Of a DNA stretch of 64,000 nucleotides, positions 42,013 to 54,709 are shown piece after piece. The DNA lies in assembly GCA_903813345.2 (NCBI GenBank), contig CAIIXF020000001.1:5206001-5270000 (forward strand), read 5' to 3'. The notes beneath the pieces are model-generated. The model saw nothing but the letters and a program-made list of their open reading frames with translations. It searched no databases and had not been told where the DNA came from. Both the position numbers and the translations under genes were made by a program. How positions within the stretch are numbered: position 1 is the stretch's first letter; each line of letters starts with the position of its first letter. Source of the DNA: Owenia fusiformis. Its lineage: Eukaryota > Annelida > Polychaeta > Sabellida > Oweniidae.

Positions 42013-42300
42013 GGTGACGGAACGTCAATGTAACAAAATGGATGGACTTCCTGGATACAAGTTTTTGTTTTCTCGATTTAAACTTAGTATAAGTCATCTT
42101 GCGGATTATCATTTGGCACAAAGTTAGACAATATAGTCTAGCTTTAAGAAATGCTCTCGGTTTGGAATTTGAGTTTTAAATAAAGCTGTGATTCATGCAT
42201 TTAGACCATCGCTTTTGTTACATTGACGTAAGTCGTCAAAGTAACATACATTGATAATATAACGGACTTACGTCAATGTAACTAGCAATGGACAACCGGT
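42013..42300. repeat. ACGTCAATGTAACAAAATGGA family, copy 2
   Basis: Same order of phrases as 4741-4985 and 54710-54900, including TTTCTCGATTTAAAC, TATAAGTCATcTTGCGgATTATCATTTGGC and ACAATATAGTCTAG. It is followed by several ACGTCAATGTAAC and TTACATTGACGT motifs in both orientations. Confidence 0.7.
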
Positions 42301-42890
42301 TTTTTAATTAACCCAACTCCATTAAACTGTATATTTTCTGAAAGCTTGGAGTATTAATAAAAAGAAAATCTATAATTTTTTAGAAAATGTATACTGGCCG
42401 TGACACGCAATTAAAGTAGGTCAACCCCAGGAGGTCCGAAAATCGGTTTTTGCTAAAAATTGACCCCAACTTTGAAATTCAATTAAAAATTAACAACAGG
42501 TTTATCTTATCATACCTTATTTATTCTTGTTACTCCAACTTTTATTCAAACAATAAAAAAACGAAAGTCTAATATAAGTTCATATAGTTTATAGGGTATC
42601 ACCCATGTGCGTTTCTTGTATTTTCAAAAATAAACATCTGCAATGTACAATGTTCTGTGTCTCTATCATTTTGATCAATGCAGTACATTAGTCCAGATAT
42701 TTTTCTATTATATGAGTAATATTCTTTCAATGTATACAAATAGTGTATTTATATGCTGGCACCTACACGTATATCACTAAATTATTTTCCATAATATACA
42801 ATATACATATGTCCATATGTACATGTATCATAGTTTTCAAAAGTCTTGAGAGACCAATATAAAACTTTCCAAGTCGTCAAAACAAGCATG
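42301..42890. other. Intergenic, nothing recognised
   Basis: AT-rich sequence without open frames or clear repeats. Confidence 0.4.
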
Positions 42891-43440
42891 CTGCATCAAA
42901 AAATCAATGGTTCGAGACATCAAGTGATCAATGGTATGGAACATCAAGTGATCAACAGTACTGGATATCAAGTAATCAACAATCTAGGACGATCTATAGT
43001 AAATAATAAGTATGGGAATCAAGTAATTAACAGTGTGAGAAATCAAGTGACCAATGGTATGGGGTAGAAAGTGTTAAATAGTATGGGACACCAATTGATC
43101 ATAAACATTGGGCAGTAAGTGATGAACGATATAGGGCAGTAAGTAATCAACAAAATGGAACATCAAGTGATCAACAGTATAGGAAATAATCAACAGTGTG
43201 ATCAATAGTATGGGAAATCAAGTAATCAACAGTATGGGACGTCAAGTGATCAATAGTATGGGAAATCAAGTAATCAACAGTATGGGACGTCAAGTGATCA
43301 ATAGTATGGGAAATCAAGTGATCAACAGTATGGGTCATCAAGTGATCAATAGTGTGAGACGTCAAGTTGTCAATAGTTTGGTATATCAAATGATTGATAG
43401 TATGGGACATCAAGTCGGATCAATATAGTATGGGCGTATA
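42890..43440. repeat. 24-bp minisatellite, open in frame on both strands
   Basis: The unit is about GGAAATCAAGTAATCAACAG plus TATG. The central part (43198-43400) is regular, with a 48-bp higher-order alternation of GGAAATCAAGTAATC and GGACGTCAAGTGATC; the flanks are decayed. The unit length is a multiple of three and has no stop in one frame per strand, which produces spurious periodic open frames (QVINSMGN on plus, HTIDHLTS on minus). Confidence 0.9.
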
Positions 43441-43748
43441 GTATGGGGTATGGGACCTCAATGATAAACTTTTACAGTATGGGGCATCAAGGGAGACGAG
43501 ACTGCAAGTAGTCAACGTGATTATCCGATGATATTAGATTGGGGCACTTCAATTAATGAATAATATAGCAGTGTCTAATAAGTCCAAATGCAACGGATAT
43601 CGTATGAAGAAGTTCTCAATAGCATATTTGCTTTCATAAATATGCATTTATTTGAAGTAACAAACACAATTGAACACAGATTAACCAAAATTAACGATTT
43701 TATTTTTGCACAAGACACACCCCTGAAGATATAGAGGTTCTTATATGA

Positions 43749-43857
43749 GTACCTGTGCAAGATCGTGCATTCTTGATGAGCTTTGATAATTCTTCTTTAT
43801 ACGAGATAAAGAAACATTATCAAAGCGAGTCAAGAATGGACGATATTGCACAGGTAC
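43749..43857. repeat. 109-bp near-perfect hairpin
   Basis: GTACCTGTGCAAGATCGTGC plus ATTCTTGATGAGCTTTGATA is mirrored by TATCAAAGCGAGTCAAGAAT plus GGACGATATTGCACAGGTAC. The arms are about 52 bp with a handful of mismatches and almost no loop. It is either a minimal foldback MITE or a hairpin RNA source. Confidence 0.8.
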
Positions 43858-43989
43858 GAGTACAAGAACGTTTTTCTCATATGACTTTGTTTTATGCCAT
43901 ATTTTCACCATTTTATTATAAAACTGAGTGAAAAATAGCTTAGATGAATCTATCAGGTGTATGAAAACCAAGGATTGTGAGTCTCACAC

Positions 43990-44335
43990 TGCACCGTTTT
44001 CTTCAAACTTGTTCCGTACAAAGCAAAACAAAAATGCCTTTCTGTAGGTGTATTGCATTATTCTACAGAGTCTCTCGTTTTAGCGGCGTTAGGGTCCCCA
44101 GCTCTGAGATTACACGAATTTTCATAAAGGATACATATCAATATGGTGAACTGAATTCAACAATGTGTTTTTCAAACCAATTATTGAAAACATTCTGTAA
44201 AAAAACACGGTCCTTTATGTTGACTGATTGGCAACAATTTAATGCAACAAATTATATATATTTTATATAACTGTTTTTGTTAATATTTTTTGTTTTTAAT
44301 GCAGTTGTTTTTGTGTACCTTTCTACCAATTCTTG
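43990..44335. other. Intergenic, nothing recognised
   Basis: A 97-codon frame at 43977-44270 has no recognisable motif and is taken as chance. Confidence 0.4.
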
Positions 44336-44641
44336 AGAATGAAATAAAATGTCTTTCCGAACCTTGTTGAAACAAAATAGCATATACAACATTTTCTTAG
44401 ACCTCTCAATATTACAATTATACAAAGGAAATTTTGATTGATTTTACAAAAAGTATGCAAAAACTTAAAACAAAACCCCCCAAAATAGATAAAAATTAAG
44501 ATAAACATTTTATTTCATTAACAAGATACTTTTTAAAATCAACCAAACTTTCCTTTGTACAATTACAATATTGACAGACTTAAACACATTTTGTTTATAT
44601 CGTTTTGTTCCAATGAGGTTCGGATAGATGTTTCATTTCAT
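44336..44641. repeat. Imperfect palindrome, about 306 bp
   Basis: Left arm 44336-44458 and right arm 44519-44641 are diverged reverse complements: TTCCGAACCTtgTTGaAACAAAA, CTCAATATTACAATTaTACA plus AAGGAAATTTTGaTTGATTTTA. They are separated by about 60 bp. This looks like a foldback MITE; no target duplication was read. Confidence 0.75.
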
Positions 44642-44999
44642 TTCGAACATATGATACCAAGATCAAAAGAAGTGTCTCATGTGTTTTCTAAAACAATATA
44701 GAGAAAAGGATATATATATATTTTTTTAATTATAATGTTACCATCCAAAAGATGACCATTAAATTGACGATGTGTAAAATTTTCAGAATGTTTTGATGAC
44801 TGCTTTAAGAGAAACGTGTGTTCAAAAAGTTCACCATATCGATACCACTCCTTTCAACTATGAGTTAATGAAAACACAGGATCAAATCCTGTGCTAAGGG
44901 CTGATGTGAAAAAGTCAGTCCGACCCCAATGGGGATCGAACCCACGACCCCTCGCTTTCTGTTATCTCGCCAGTTCTTTCCTAATTTTTGTCCATACAG

Positions 45000-45645
45000 G
45001 GTAGAGATTAAAAGGTGGATTGGATCGAGTGGATTGGATTCATGTAAAAGGTGGATTGGATCGGGAATCTTCAAAATGTGGAATTTCTTATAAAAAATAA
45101 AAAAAATTCTGTTGATCTCCCTCTAAACAATTTCCCTCTACAGTATTACAGGTTCCTTTTGAGACTGATCAGAACAAAGCAATGACAAATACATACTCCA
45201 ATTAGTTCATGGACACTCTTAAGTATTTAACCGCTTTCCCTTGTAAATCAACTTTTGTAAGACATAGATCTTTAGAAAAAGAAAACCTGTCATTCAAATT
45301 AATGTGTGAATGTTCACAAAACATTTCTGGTATGTTCAGTTTGGATTGATGATATGGATCTTCAAACCAGTCTGCCTTATGATTTATGAAATGTCTCAAA
45401 TTACACTTGGAATGAATAAGATCGTGTATCAAAAAGCGGGTACCAGGTCATCCTTCTAGCCCACCCAAGCAAAATAATATTACATCTATTATTTGACATT
45501 GTGCAAGTGAAGAGAGCACCAATCTTCCTAAAGGGAGATCAATAGAATTTTTTAAAGGAAAATCCATATTTTGAAGATAGCCAATCCAATCCACCTTTTA
45601 CATGAATCCAATCCACTCGATCCAATCCACCTTTTAATCTTTACC
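45000..45645. mobile_element. 646-bp terminal-inverted-repeat element with 8-bp target duplication CCATACAG
   Basis: The left end GGTAGAGATTAAAAGGTGGA continues TTGGATCGAGTGGATTGGAT and TCATGTAAAAGGTGGATTGG. The right end is its complement with one change in the first ten bases (GGTAAAGATT). Diverged similarity goes on inwards (TCTTCAAAATrTGGA...ATTCTrTTGATCTCCCT). CCATACAG flanks both ends (44992-44999 and 45646-45653). An 8-bp duplication fits hAT-like or P-like elements. A 76-codon minus-strand frame inside (45202-45432) matches no transposase I know. Confidence 0.9.
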
Positions 45646-45653
45646 CCATACAG

Positions 45654-46959
45654 GCATACTTTCCGAATGGGCGTCCATCACAACCCTTCATCGCTGTGTG
45701 TTATTTAGGGGCATTTAACGCAGCAGTTTCGAAATCATCCTCCACATGTTCAAGAGTGATCAATGTGTCCCGTCGTATTTCACTTACCCTGCACCATCTT
45801 TTGAGAAGCGAAGTCGAACGAATGCAAGGGGTGGGATACGCCCAATCGAGTCTATGACTACAAACGCGAAGTTTCATTCTGAAACACTTTGTTCATCGTC
45901 ATGTCCGTTAGCAGGTTTGCCATGGTTTAGCTTCATATAGTTTCCAATTAATTTTGCTGGTTCTTGGACTTGAGGATTGATGGGGTCTTAATACATGTAC
46001 CTGTGGGTGTCTCTTCTCTTTTTTCTTGCGATTTTTTGTCACAGAATGAATGAATTTACTTGATACACGATACATGGCTTCTATGATTTTCAGTCAATGA
46101 TATGTGTTCCGCCTTGGATTAATCATTTGCATGACTAGAATATTACACAATGGGCATGAACAGACATGGTAAGAATGTAAGAAGACATATAAAAGATACA
46201 TGTATAAGTATTTCAGCACCCTGAAAATGTGGCTGGAGGAACATACTGGTTTAACATTACAATAGATGACCAACTAACAGAATCGTTCGCAAAAGGCCTC
46301 TGCCATAATGGACCCCTATATATCACATGCTTAACATGCTACTGTAGAGTATTGATCGTTTGATGGCAATTTAAATATAGTAATTAACAATGCAGTTTCA
46401 CATATATTCCTGGGAAATTACTACAACGACACGTGTTTACCTCACCACCATAGCAACCACTCATTTCCTCCACTTCCTTTAATTTCTTGGCAAATAAGGA
46501 GCATTTCATTTTCGCTGTTTAACGTGCGCATGCCAATCGTCCTCGCCTAATGAAATCTTAACAGATCATTATAATAGAGAATGCTTTGGATGATAAATCC
46601 ACATTAGTAATAGAAGGATTGGATTTGTTTTCCCAGGGTTCTACTAATAAGGTTCTCGCAGCTGCATCCTGCCAATAATAATCAAACTAATAATAAAAAC
46701 CATTTTTGGCTTTATCTAATAAGCATGCCATGACTTTAATTTGCACCAACCATAAATTAAGGGTAGAATCAGATCTAGAGAGCAACTTTCAAGCAATAAT
46801 TATCAAAGTTACAATGAATTATCGAATTGCTGTGTAGTAATATTATTGACGAGTGAGTGGAACATATCTATATATCATATTCATCTATCAGTATTTTTTT
46901 ATCTGAAATTAATTATTCCTTGTTCATTCAAGGAAATCTTACCATTATTTCTGTTTTTC
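45654..46959. other. Intergenic, no gene recognised
   Basis: A 64-codon frame (45746-45940) has no motif. No repeat was recognised. Confidence 0.4.
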
Positions 46960-47430
46960 GCCCTAAAAAATGGGTCTCAAATTTTCAATTTTATTGAGGC
47001 AAAGTAGTCAAAAGTGAACGCCCCCCTGGAATATTAAAGGTCCCAAAAAAATCGTTAGGCCTCACAAAATAGACGTTTTTGTGCAAAATTTGGCCTTTTG
47101 GACCAAATTGTCGAAAAATAGGTATCAAAATTTGGGCCCAATTTTTTATTTTAAGGACAATTTGGCCCCAAAAAATGGATCTCAAATATTCAAAATTTGG
47201 GCCCACTTTTTTATTTTTTACCTCTAATGACTTATTTTTCTTTAATTTTGATAGCATATTTGAATTCAGTGACAAGTTTTCTCCAATAATAGCTTTGATT
47301 TACAGAGTTATTTCATTTAAATCATTTCCAATGACATTTAAAGAAACTTGGGCCAAATCTCCATTGGTGAAATGCTAAAAATCATTAAAACCTTGGCTTA
47401 TTTGTATGACAACCAACATTTTCATGTTTG
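46960..47430. repeat. Repeat block, second half matching 9585-9795
   Basis: 46960-47220 contains degenerate repeats of CAAATTTGGGCCCA / TTTGGcCCcAAAAAATGG. 47225-47430 is a copy of the sequence at 9585-9795 in the same orientation. Confidence 0.65.
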
Positions 47431-49289
47431 GTGACAAAACCATGCTGGATTTCAAACATCTTTTGAACCAAGATAACAGAGTTCTGTTTTCACCTCCAGT
47501 CAGTTTAACTAGTTGCACATATCATTTATTTACATGACAAGGATCACAACGTTCATGGTCAGAATAACCCTAAACATGATGAAATAACGTCTTCAGCCCT
47601 CTGAAAATGTGACTGAAAGATAGCTAAAAGTAGGAGCTTAGGAAAGGGCAATGTACAGAATCTTTTGAATTTTTCAGAAAATGTGCCCGATAAATTGCTC
47701 TAAATGAAACAATCTTTAAAGTTTTACAAAATTGGCGGTCATAAAAAGGAAAATAGATCGCTTTTCAATTCAGTTTTTCATTTTTTTCTTTTTCTATGAA
47801 TGATATCAAATATCTTTATAAACAGAAGCATTCTCTCAGAAACATTGTCCCATTGGGACGGTGTCCTCGTCTGTGTTCATAGGGATACAAGCATACTCTT
47901 CAATGCATGTTAGGGTATGAACAACCTATTTTTGAGAATACGCGGCGTATCCTCGTCTATTGGAATAAACACACCTTCATCTGTTGGAATATGCACATAT
48001 AATTGATATTTTAAAAATCTGTTATTGTACTAGAGACTGCGACATAAATGTTGATTTCCTGGACATGCAATGTGTTATTTTTTGTTGACCAGACTTTAAG
48101 CAATCATTACCACAAGGTACCTGTTTGGAATATTGCTTATCTTTTTAAAAAAATATCACTTTAATGATGGATTTTTAGACAATTAAGAAATATTTTATTT
48201 TTTCGGCAATTAATATAAACTCGGATTTCTTTACCTAAAATGTATCGATTGCGTTGATATTTTTGAGCATGTTAATAAAATGTATGTGCTACCAACTCTT
48301 GAAAGCGGGATGTTTAATATGTTTATTTAATTAAGTATGTTTTACTATATGTTTACGATTTGTCAAACATTTGTATCCTCCAACACATTGGTCATATTTA
48401 TATACACTATTGATGAATTATTTTGATGAAAGCTATGCCAGAAGGTACATTTTGATGACATATCTTCGATTGCAGACAATGGAGATATATGATTGAGTGT
48501 AGGTATTTCTGTCGTGAATTCAAGTTGTCTAGATTAGGCTGTCCAATATTTTGTATCTTCCAAACATTAAAATATCATCTTTGGGAAAATATTTTTATTT
48601 TATTTTTTTATTAAGCATGTGTTGGAGGATACAAAATGACTTTAAAAGTATGTGAAATATAAACGTACGATCAAAAGTTAGCTGTATTCGTAATTTATGT
48701 TTATATTTAAATTACAGCAAAGAATGAGTCATTGCCAACCCAAGAAACAAAATATTTCACTCTCAGTTTCACATATGATCATGTTATAACTTTGTGGGAA
48801 TAGCGATGCATGTAACCTTTACATTTCTATTCAACATGCTATGCTTTCTTTTTATTTCCATGACTGACACATAACCATACAACTTTTAATGATGTTTCTC
48901 ATTCCCTCATTGCCCACGCTGCGTGTTTTTTCATAATATTATATTTTGAATGCTGTTTGTCGTTCCCTATGATGAATATATGGCCTTTACCCGAAATGAT
49001 AAATATTGCTTGCACATCTTAGTCATTGTAAGTGCCAGAATACTTTTATATCGATTCCAATGAAAATTATTGCATCCATTGCAATCTTTAATACTTTACA
49101 TGCAATATGAGCAACGTACCCATAGCCAGCTTTTAGTAGGGGGAGGGGGCTCGAACCCATCCCCCTTCCCACACATAAATAATGTCCATGCTAAACCAAC
49201 ACCTGGGGCGACACTGAAAATTCAGAGGGTGGGAGACGAAAACAAGAAGGCAAAATGTCAACGCCTAGTTGCTCACAATATTATTAGTT
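47431..49289. other. Intergenic, with one small inverted repeat
   Basis: TTTGTATCCTCCAACACAT (48370-48388) and its complement (48617-48635) bound about 266 bp, probably a small element. A variant phrase (TGTATCCTCCAAAACA) is near 51022. Otherwise nothing was recognised. Confidence 0.5.
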
Positions 49290-49830
49290 CAATCTTAAGT
49301 CAGATTTGAATTTCTGAGAACTTGTTGATAAAAATTGGTCAATTTGAAGCAAGTTGAAAAAATACATTTTCTGACCCTGACAAGGTCATTGATGGTGAAA
49401 TCTCAAATCTAAAGTCAGATTTGAACTTCTGAGAACTTGTAGATAATTTTGAAAAAAAGTAGTTGGTCAATTTGAAGCAAGTTGAAAAAAGTCCTTTTTG
49501 ACCTTGAGAAGGTCAAATATTTTTTTGACCTTAAGAATGTCATTGAAGGTCAAATCTATAGTCAGAATTGAACTTTTGAGAACTTCTAGATGATTTTGAA
49601 AAAAGAATTGGTCAATTTGAAGCAAGTTGAAAAATACCATTTTGACCCTTTTTGACCTTGAGAAGGTCAATGAAGGTCGAATCTCAAATCTAAGTCATAT
49701 ATGAACTTCTGATAACTTGTAGATGATTTGAAAAAAATGGTCAATTTGAAGCAAGATGAAAAAAAACTTTTTGACCTTGAAAAGGTCACCGAAGGTCAAT
49801 TCTTGAAGGTCAAATAGAAAGAATATCGTT
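49290..49830. repeat. Tandem repeat of about 130-150 bp, four degenerate copies
   Basis: Each unit contains CTAAAGTCAGATTTGAACTT plus CTGAGAACTTgTAGAT, TTGGTCAATTTGAAGCAAGT plus TGAAAAA, and TTTTTGACCTTGAGAAGGTC with some length variation. TTGACCTTcAAGGTC-type palindromes recur in it. Confidence 0.85.
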
Positions 49831-51935
49831 CAAGATCGCACGAGCCCACAATCTCGCCCCACACATACACAGCCCGGCTAAGGACCTGAGTAATATAAAG
49901 ACCTCAGACAAAAATTTGCGTGCGTGTTATTTGGAAAAAGGAATAACCTCAGTAACTTAAAATCATGATGGTCATTTCGAAAAAGCTCTTACAGACGTAA
50001 TCAAAAGCTAAATTTAGTCTCCTGTTTAAAAAGCCCTATTCTTCACTAAATAGGTTAGATTCTAGGTTTGCTCAGTAACGTATTTCTCCTACTAACAAGA
50101 ATGACCAGAATAGTGGAACCATTTCTAAAAACAAATCTTAAAAGATACTTCTGGTGGAATGCGCATCGGTTTCTTTACGAAAACTAAGACTTTACTTCAT
50201 CATCTAGCTTAGGCACATTTTATTTTGCTCGTACAGTGCTAGGTTTTTATTTTATTAGGCAAAAGGTAACGGTTTAAAATAGAAAATGGAATTTCATTGC
50301 CAAAAAAACGTTGTAGAAACGAACGTTTTGATAATACAAATACAATATTTCAGGATGTTAAAATCCACCTCATTCTAAAAAAATGTGTCTAAATTCCATG
50401 GTGATCAGAATAAAAAAAGTTAGAAACTTCTAAAAAGCTCTCCTATCAATCCTTCTCTTTTACATTTCTTCGTAGGAAGAGAAGAAGTAATATTAGGGAA
50501 CTTCAGCTTGCATGTAAAATTGAAACGCCAACCTATGTGTTGTTCCTTACCGTAACCGAGCATTATACCATCTACATTGATAGTTTGTAAAGTTTGAACT
50601 AAAAAATCACGGTCAAGTTCACTGTCTAGGATGTTGTTACAGACATTTACATATAAACATATCTAGAAACTAGATCAGATCTTTCTGAAACGATGAAAAC
50701 ATCAGTTTGCTCAAATGTCATCAGGTCATCTGTTGCACAGTGTGCGTTCACCTGAGTCACGCTTAATTTGGTATCGACCCTGTGAAAATAGGACCCGGTC
50801 CATTCATTTTCAAAATTAAACTAGTTGAAAGACTTAACAAATATAGTTAAACAAGGCGAAAGGAATATAAATACATTAAAATGCCTTAAATTTGTATATA
50901 AGAGTCAAAATGAATAAATATTTTGCTTTTCAACATTATTTATAATGTATGATGTTATAAAGTAGGCCATGTCATAGTAAAAGGGGTACTCTTGGAATGA
51001 TTAATGCAGTCTAATATAAATGTATCCTCCAAAACAGATGTATTGGAGAATTCATGATTATTGGACACCCTCTTCTGGAAAAACCATATTAAATGAAGCC
51101 ACAAACTTTGTCCTATAGTGAGGGCATCGGAGAAGAACTGTACATGTAAAATTGTATGAACGTATCTCGCCCATTTCTTAAGTTATCGCTTTTGACAAAG
51201 GGGTTGTTCAGAATAACTTGCGGATAATAATTTCAAACGACAACGTTGAATCTATTTACATTTTTATTTTTACAATTCGATACTAATGTCCAAATGGAAC
51301 ATCTTTCTGGTTTGTTTGATATACACAAATGTGATAAATAATATCTTATTTGAAATTTAACCAGACTTACTGAACGATTAACGAAAATATATTTTTTATT
51401 CCTTTGAAAATTGCTCAGGTTACGAAATACCAATATCGTTCCAATGATGCCACTTACGAATTTATAAAATATAATGTGTTTCCTCTACAATTCAAGAAAA
51501 AAATCGTCATATGAATATTTTTATTTTCGAATTTTGTATTTTTGAAATATCAATTATCGTAAATTGGCCCACAAATACATTGTAATCATGCACCCTTGTA
51601 GGCCTACTATGTAATCTAATGATTGAGGACTCGGATTGAGGACCCCTTGTTGCCCTTATTGCATTACACGATCTCATATGAGCTGCTCACACGCATGGTT
51701 AAATAAGTACAAAATACAACTAATTATGGTCAAACGCAACAGGTTGACATTTTACAGCTCAATCTTTGTGGGAAAACTTACAAAATGTTGTCCATTTCAT
51801 AGACTTATAAGCAATCAGAATAATTACCATTAATTGTGCGAATAATACAATCTGTCGCTAGATAACTACCAGCAATAAGGATCAAAGCCGCGACTCTCAT
51901 CGGAAATACTATATATGGCTGTTTCGGTAAACTAC
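49831..51935. other. Intergenic, no gene or clear repeat seen
   Basis: Short open frames only (at most 67 codons) without motifs. Confidence 0.4.
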
Positions 51936-52080
51936 TTTATCCCATACTTAGTAGTGTTAATGGTAGTTAACATGTGGGAATATAATTGATATCTGAAGTG
52001 AGCGGGTGATATATATATATCTCCCGCTGAGGTGATATATATATCATCCGCTCATCAGCAATTCTCGGGAACTTGTACGG
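51936..52080. mobile_element. TTTATCCTATAC-family MITE, copy 2 (right end lost or decayed)
   Basis: Begins TTTATCCCATACTTAGTAGT; continues GGTAGTTAACATGTGGGA and ATCTCCCGC, as in the copy at 60269. It holds a GCGGGTGATATATAT hairpin (52005-52052). Confidence 0.6.
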
Positions 52081-52304
52081 TGTCACTATTAACCAATTTG
52101 AAGCAAAGGCAATGGTGTAGATTTGATGTAGGTTCTTTAAAAAGATAATCTGAGGAATACATTTAGGATTTCATTTTTGATTTTGTGTATTCGTTTAGAC
52201 AGACATTTAACTTTCTAATAACGAACAGTGCTCGATTTTTTGTAGTCATTCTACCCATATAATTGGTCGGTTGGAAAATGTTGTTTTTTACACATTTCCA
52301 TTGA

Positions 52305-52650
52305 TCATTTCCTCCCCTGTCGTCTAAGAGTGTCGAAGTGGGGAAGCTCTAGCCATTTTGAGATTGCAGAAGGTATTGCTGAGGATGAAAATCTAGCAGA
52401 ATTTAGTCTAATGGGCATTTTGAATGGATCAATGTATCTTAAGTCTCTATTCCTAACATTGCTAAACTTATCAAAAATGTCTGTGATATACATGTATGTA
52501 GGGCTTATGCCATTGGCAATTTTGAACAAAAATTATTTGATTGTATTCTACGTCTGGATTCAAGTGTTGGCCAGTTTAGGAGGTTAAGAACCTTTTCTGT
52601 ACTGCTCCCTTGGATGCAGCCAGAACAGTAGAGTGCCGCTGTATAATATA
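52305..52650 (-). pseudogene. Fragment of a LINE reverse transcriptase C-terminus
   Basis: On the minus strand, in two frames, the region spells STEKVLNLLNWPTLESRRRI, then FKIANGISPTYMYITDIFDK, then RNRDLRYIDP and SARFSSSAIPSAISKWLELP. These correspond in order to the conserved C-terminal block of Jockey/L2/CR1-type elements (GxxTERVLxxLGWxxLxxRR, KxxNGLAPxYL, FFPSAIRLWNSLP). The frames are broken and there is no upstream polymerase domain. It is a dead 5'-truncated copy. Confidence 0.8.
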
Positions 52651-52689
52651 GACTAACGAGTCTTCTCAAAAGAAAGAAGGAGGGAAATT

Positions 52690-53600
52690 AGCGCAGATTT
52701 CGGACAGTCATATGTTGGATTTTGGTCATTTTCTGAGGATTTAAACGGGTGCATATTATGTTAGGCCAAAGCATTACCTCCAGGAAAAGCAATTCTAGAG
52801 ATGATAAAACAATTTCGACTTTGAGACAGGGTAGATGCAAACAACCCACCCACATGTATTTTCTGAAATGTTTTCCTGATTTTCAACCGCTTCCGTCTCT
52901 GCTTTTTTAAATTTTTCTTGCATCAATATGTTGCGTTTTGACAAACAGTAATGTGTTAACCCCTTTAAGGGAATAAGTAATTCCTTTTCGATAAAGTGGA
53001 AAACAATATTTTCTATGTTATTTTCTCATGGGGAAAACTGATGCGATCAATTGCTTTCAGCTAATTTTGGTCACCCATAATGGATATCTTTAAAACCCCT
53101 AAAGGAATCACTTTAAGTTGTTAACTGTGTGTCAAAACTCAACATATCGATACAACAAAAATTGAAAAAGCAGGGGTGGAAGGGGTTGAAAATCAGAACA
53201 ACATTTCAGAAAAAACATGTGAGTTGGTTGTTTGCACCTCCCCTGTCTCAAGTCAAAATTATCATCTCTATGAGTGCTTTTCCTGGACAGGTAATGCATT
53301 GATCTTACATGCACCTGTTTAAATCCTCAGAGAATAGCCAATCCAACATATGACTTTCCGAAATCTGTTGCGATACTTTCCCTTCTCCTTTAGAAGCTGT
53401 GAGACAAAGCATGTGGGTGGGTTGTTTGCATCTTCCCTGTCTCGGAGCCGAAATTATTTTATCATCTCTATGAGTGCTTTTCCTGGAGGTAGTGCATTGG
53501 CCTAACATATGCACCTGTTTAAATCCTCAGAAAATAGCCAAAATCCATGGTATGACTGTCCGAAATCTGTTGCGATCCTTTCCGTCCTCCTTTCCTACTT
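52690..53600. repeat. One inverted and two direct copies of an approximately 200-bp repeat
   Basis: Copy 1 (about 52700-52900, plus sense) reads GTCATATGTTGGATTTTGGT, TTTCTGAGGATTTAAACGGG, GACAGGGTAGATGCAAACAA. Copies 2 (about 53210-53370) and 3 (about 53400-53590) carry the reverse complement: GTTGTTTGCAcCTcCCCTGTCTC, ATCTCTATGAGTGCTTTTCC and CACCTGTTTAAATCCTCAGA. A short piece (CAGTCATATGTT) is also at about 59858. Confidence 0.8.
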
Positions 53601-54709
53601 CTTGGTGGCAAGGATCTGCAGATCTGACAAATGAAATAGAAAACAATTCCAATATTTTATATTTTCAAAGCAGGTTTATATACACTAGATGCGAAAAGAA
53701 ATAACTTTGGTTTACTTCTTTAAATATTCAAAATTTAGTCAAAATGAGCATTCAATATGAATTCAGTTATATTTGGAATCTACATGTAAAATTACATCTA
53801 GAAATGTGGTTTTGAAAAGAGTTTATCAAAATTGAAAATTCAATTTTCTTTGAAAATGTGACTGCTAGGTCGGGGAAATTCACCCTAGATCCCATGTTGT
53901 AAAATCACAAAAAAGTGAAATATCTTATCTTGTATTGGGCAGGAAATCTTTTCTTTTACTGGACATTTTGTTTGTATATATAATTTGTATAACTATCAGA
54001 TACATTAGGGTAATATGAAAAGAGAAGCACTAAAACTGATGATTATTCAAGTTTAAGGGAATTTTGTTATACCCTGCAATGTTATTTCACCCGAATCAGC
54101 CACCTGGTGGCGAAAGTGGTTTACTACCTAATCGCATCTGAGTAATTTTAATAATCATATAATTAAACATACGATAACAATATTTCAAGTTCAGCGCACC
54201 AAATGGGGGACAGACAGGCAGAAAAATACTTTCACTAATTATGACTAAATGACTATGACTAATTCCATATTGTAAGTAGAAATGTTCTTTCCGGGCGATT
54301 ACACCGTGAATATGGTGTAAGTTTATTAATGAATCTTAGGAAATGAGAATGAGTATTTATGATTAAAATAACTTATCCCAAGGCATAACGTAACACGATG
54401 TTGAATCACACTGCCAAAGTGTTTAACACCCTAAAATGCTACAATTACGATGTTGAAATTGAGATTGATCTGTGTGTTTTGTAAAGAGGCAGGTGTTTTT
54501 CGAAACTTTCCCACGAAATCTAAAAAAGTTGTCGTATTTGTTTTTAGTTTCTTCCCTAGCTTGGAGTTTCACCTGTCGCAGCGGCTAATGCCCCTTATTA
54601 GGTCCTATTCGTAATTTCAAGGTGAAATTCCTAAATAGATATTTGACAACAGTACTGTTGTTTTGGGCTTATGATTGTTCAAGCAATGGTAAAGATGGCG
54701 CCCTATAAA
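53601..54709. other. Intergenic, nothing recognised
   Basis: No open frame with a motif and no clear repeat. Confidence 0.4.

Noticed and set aside
43198-43428. Gene for a repetitive QVINSMGN protein
   Set aside because: The reverse strand is equally open, the period is 24 bp and flanking units decay with stops; it is a minisatellite translation.
45202-45432. Transposase of the 45000-45645 element
   Set aside because: Only 76 codons and no motif of hAT or P transposases.
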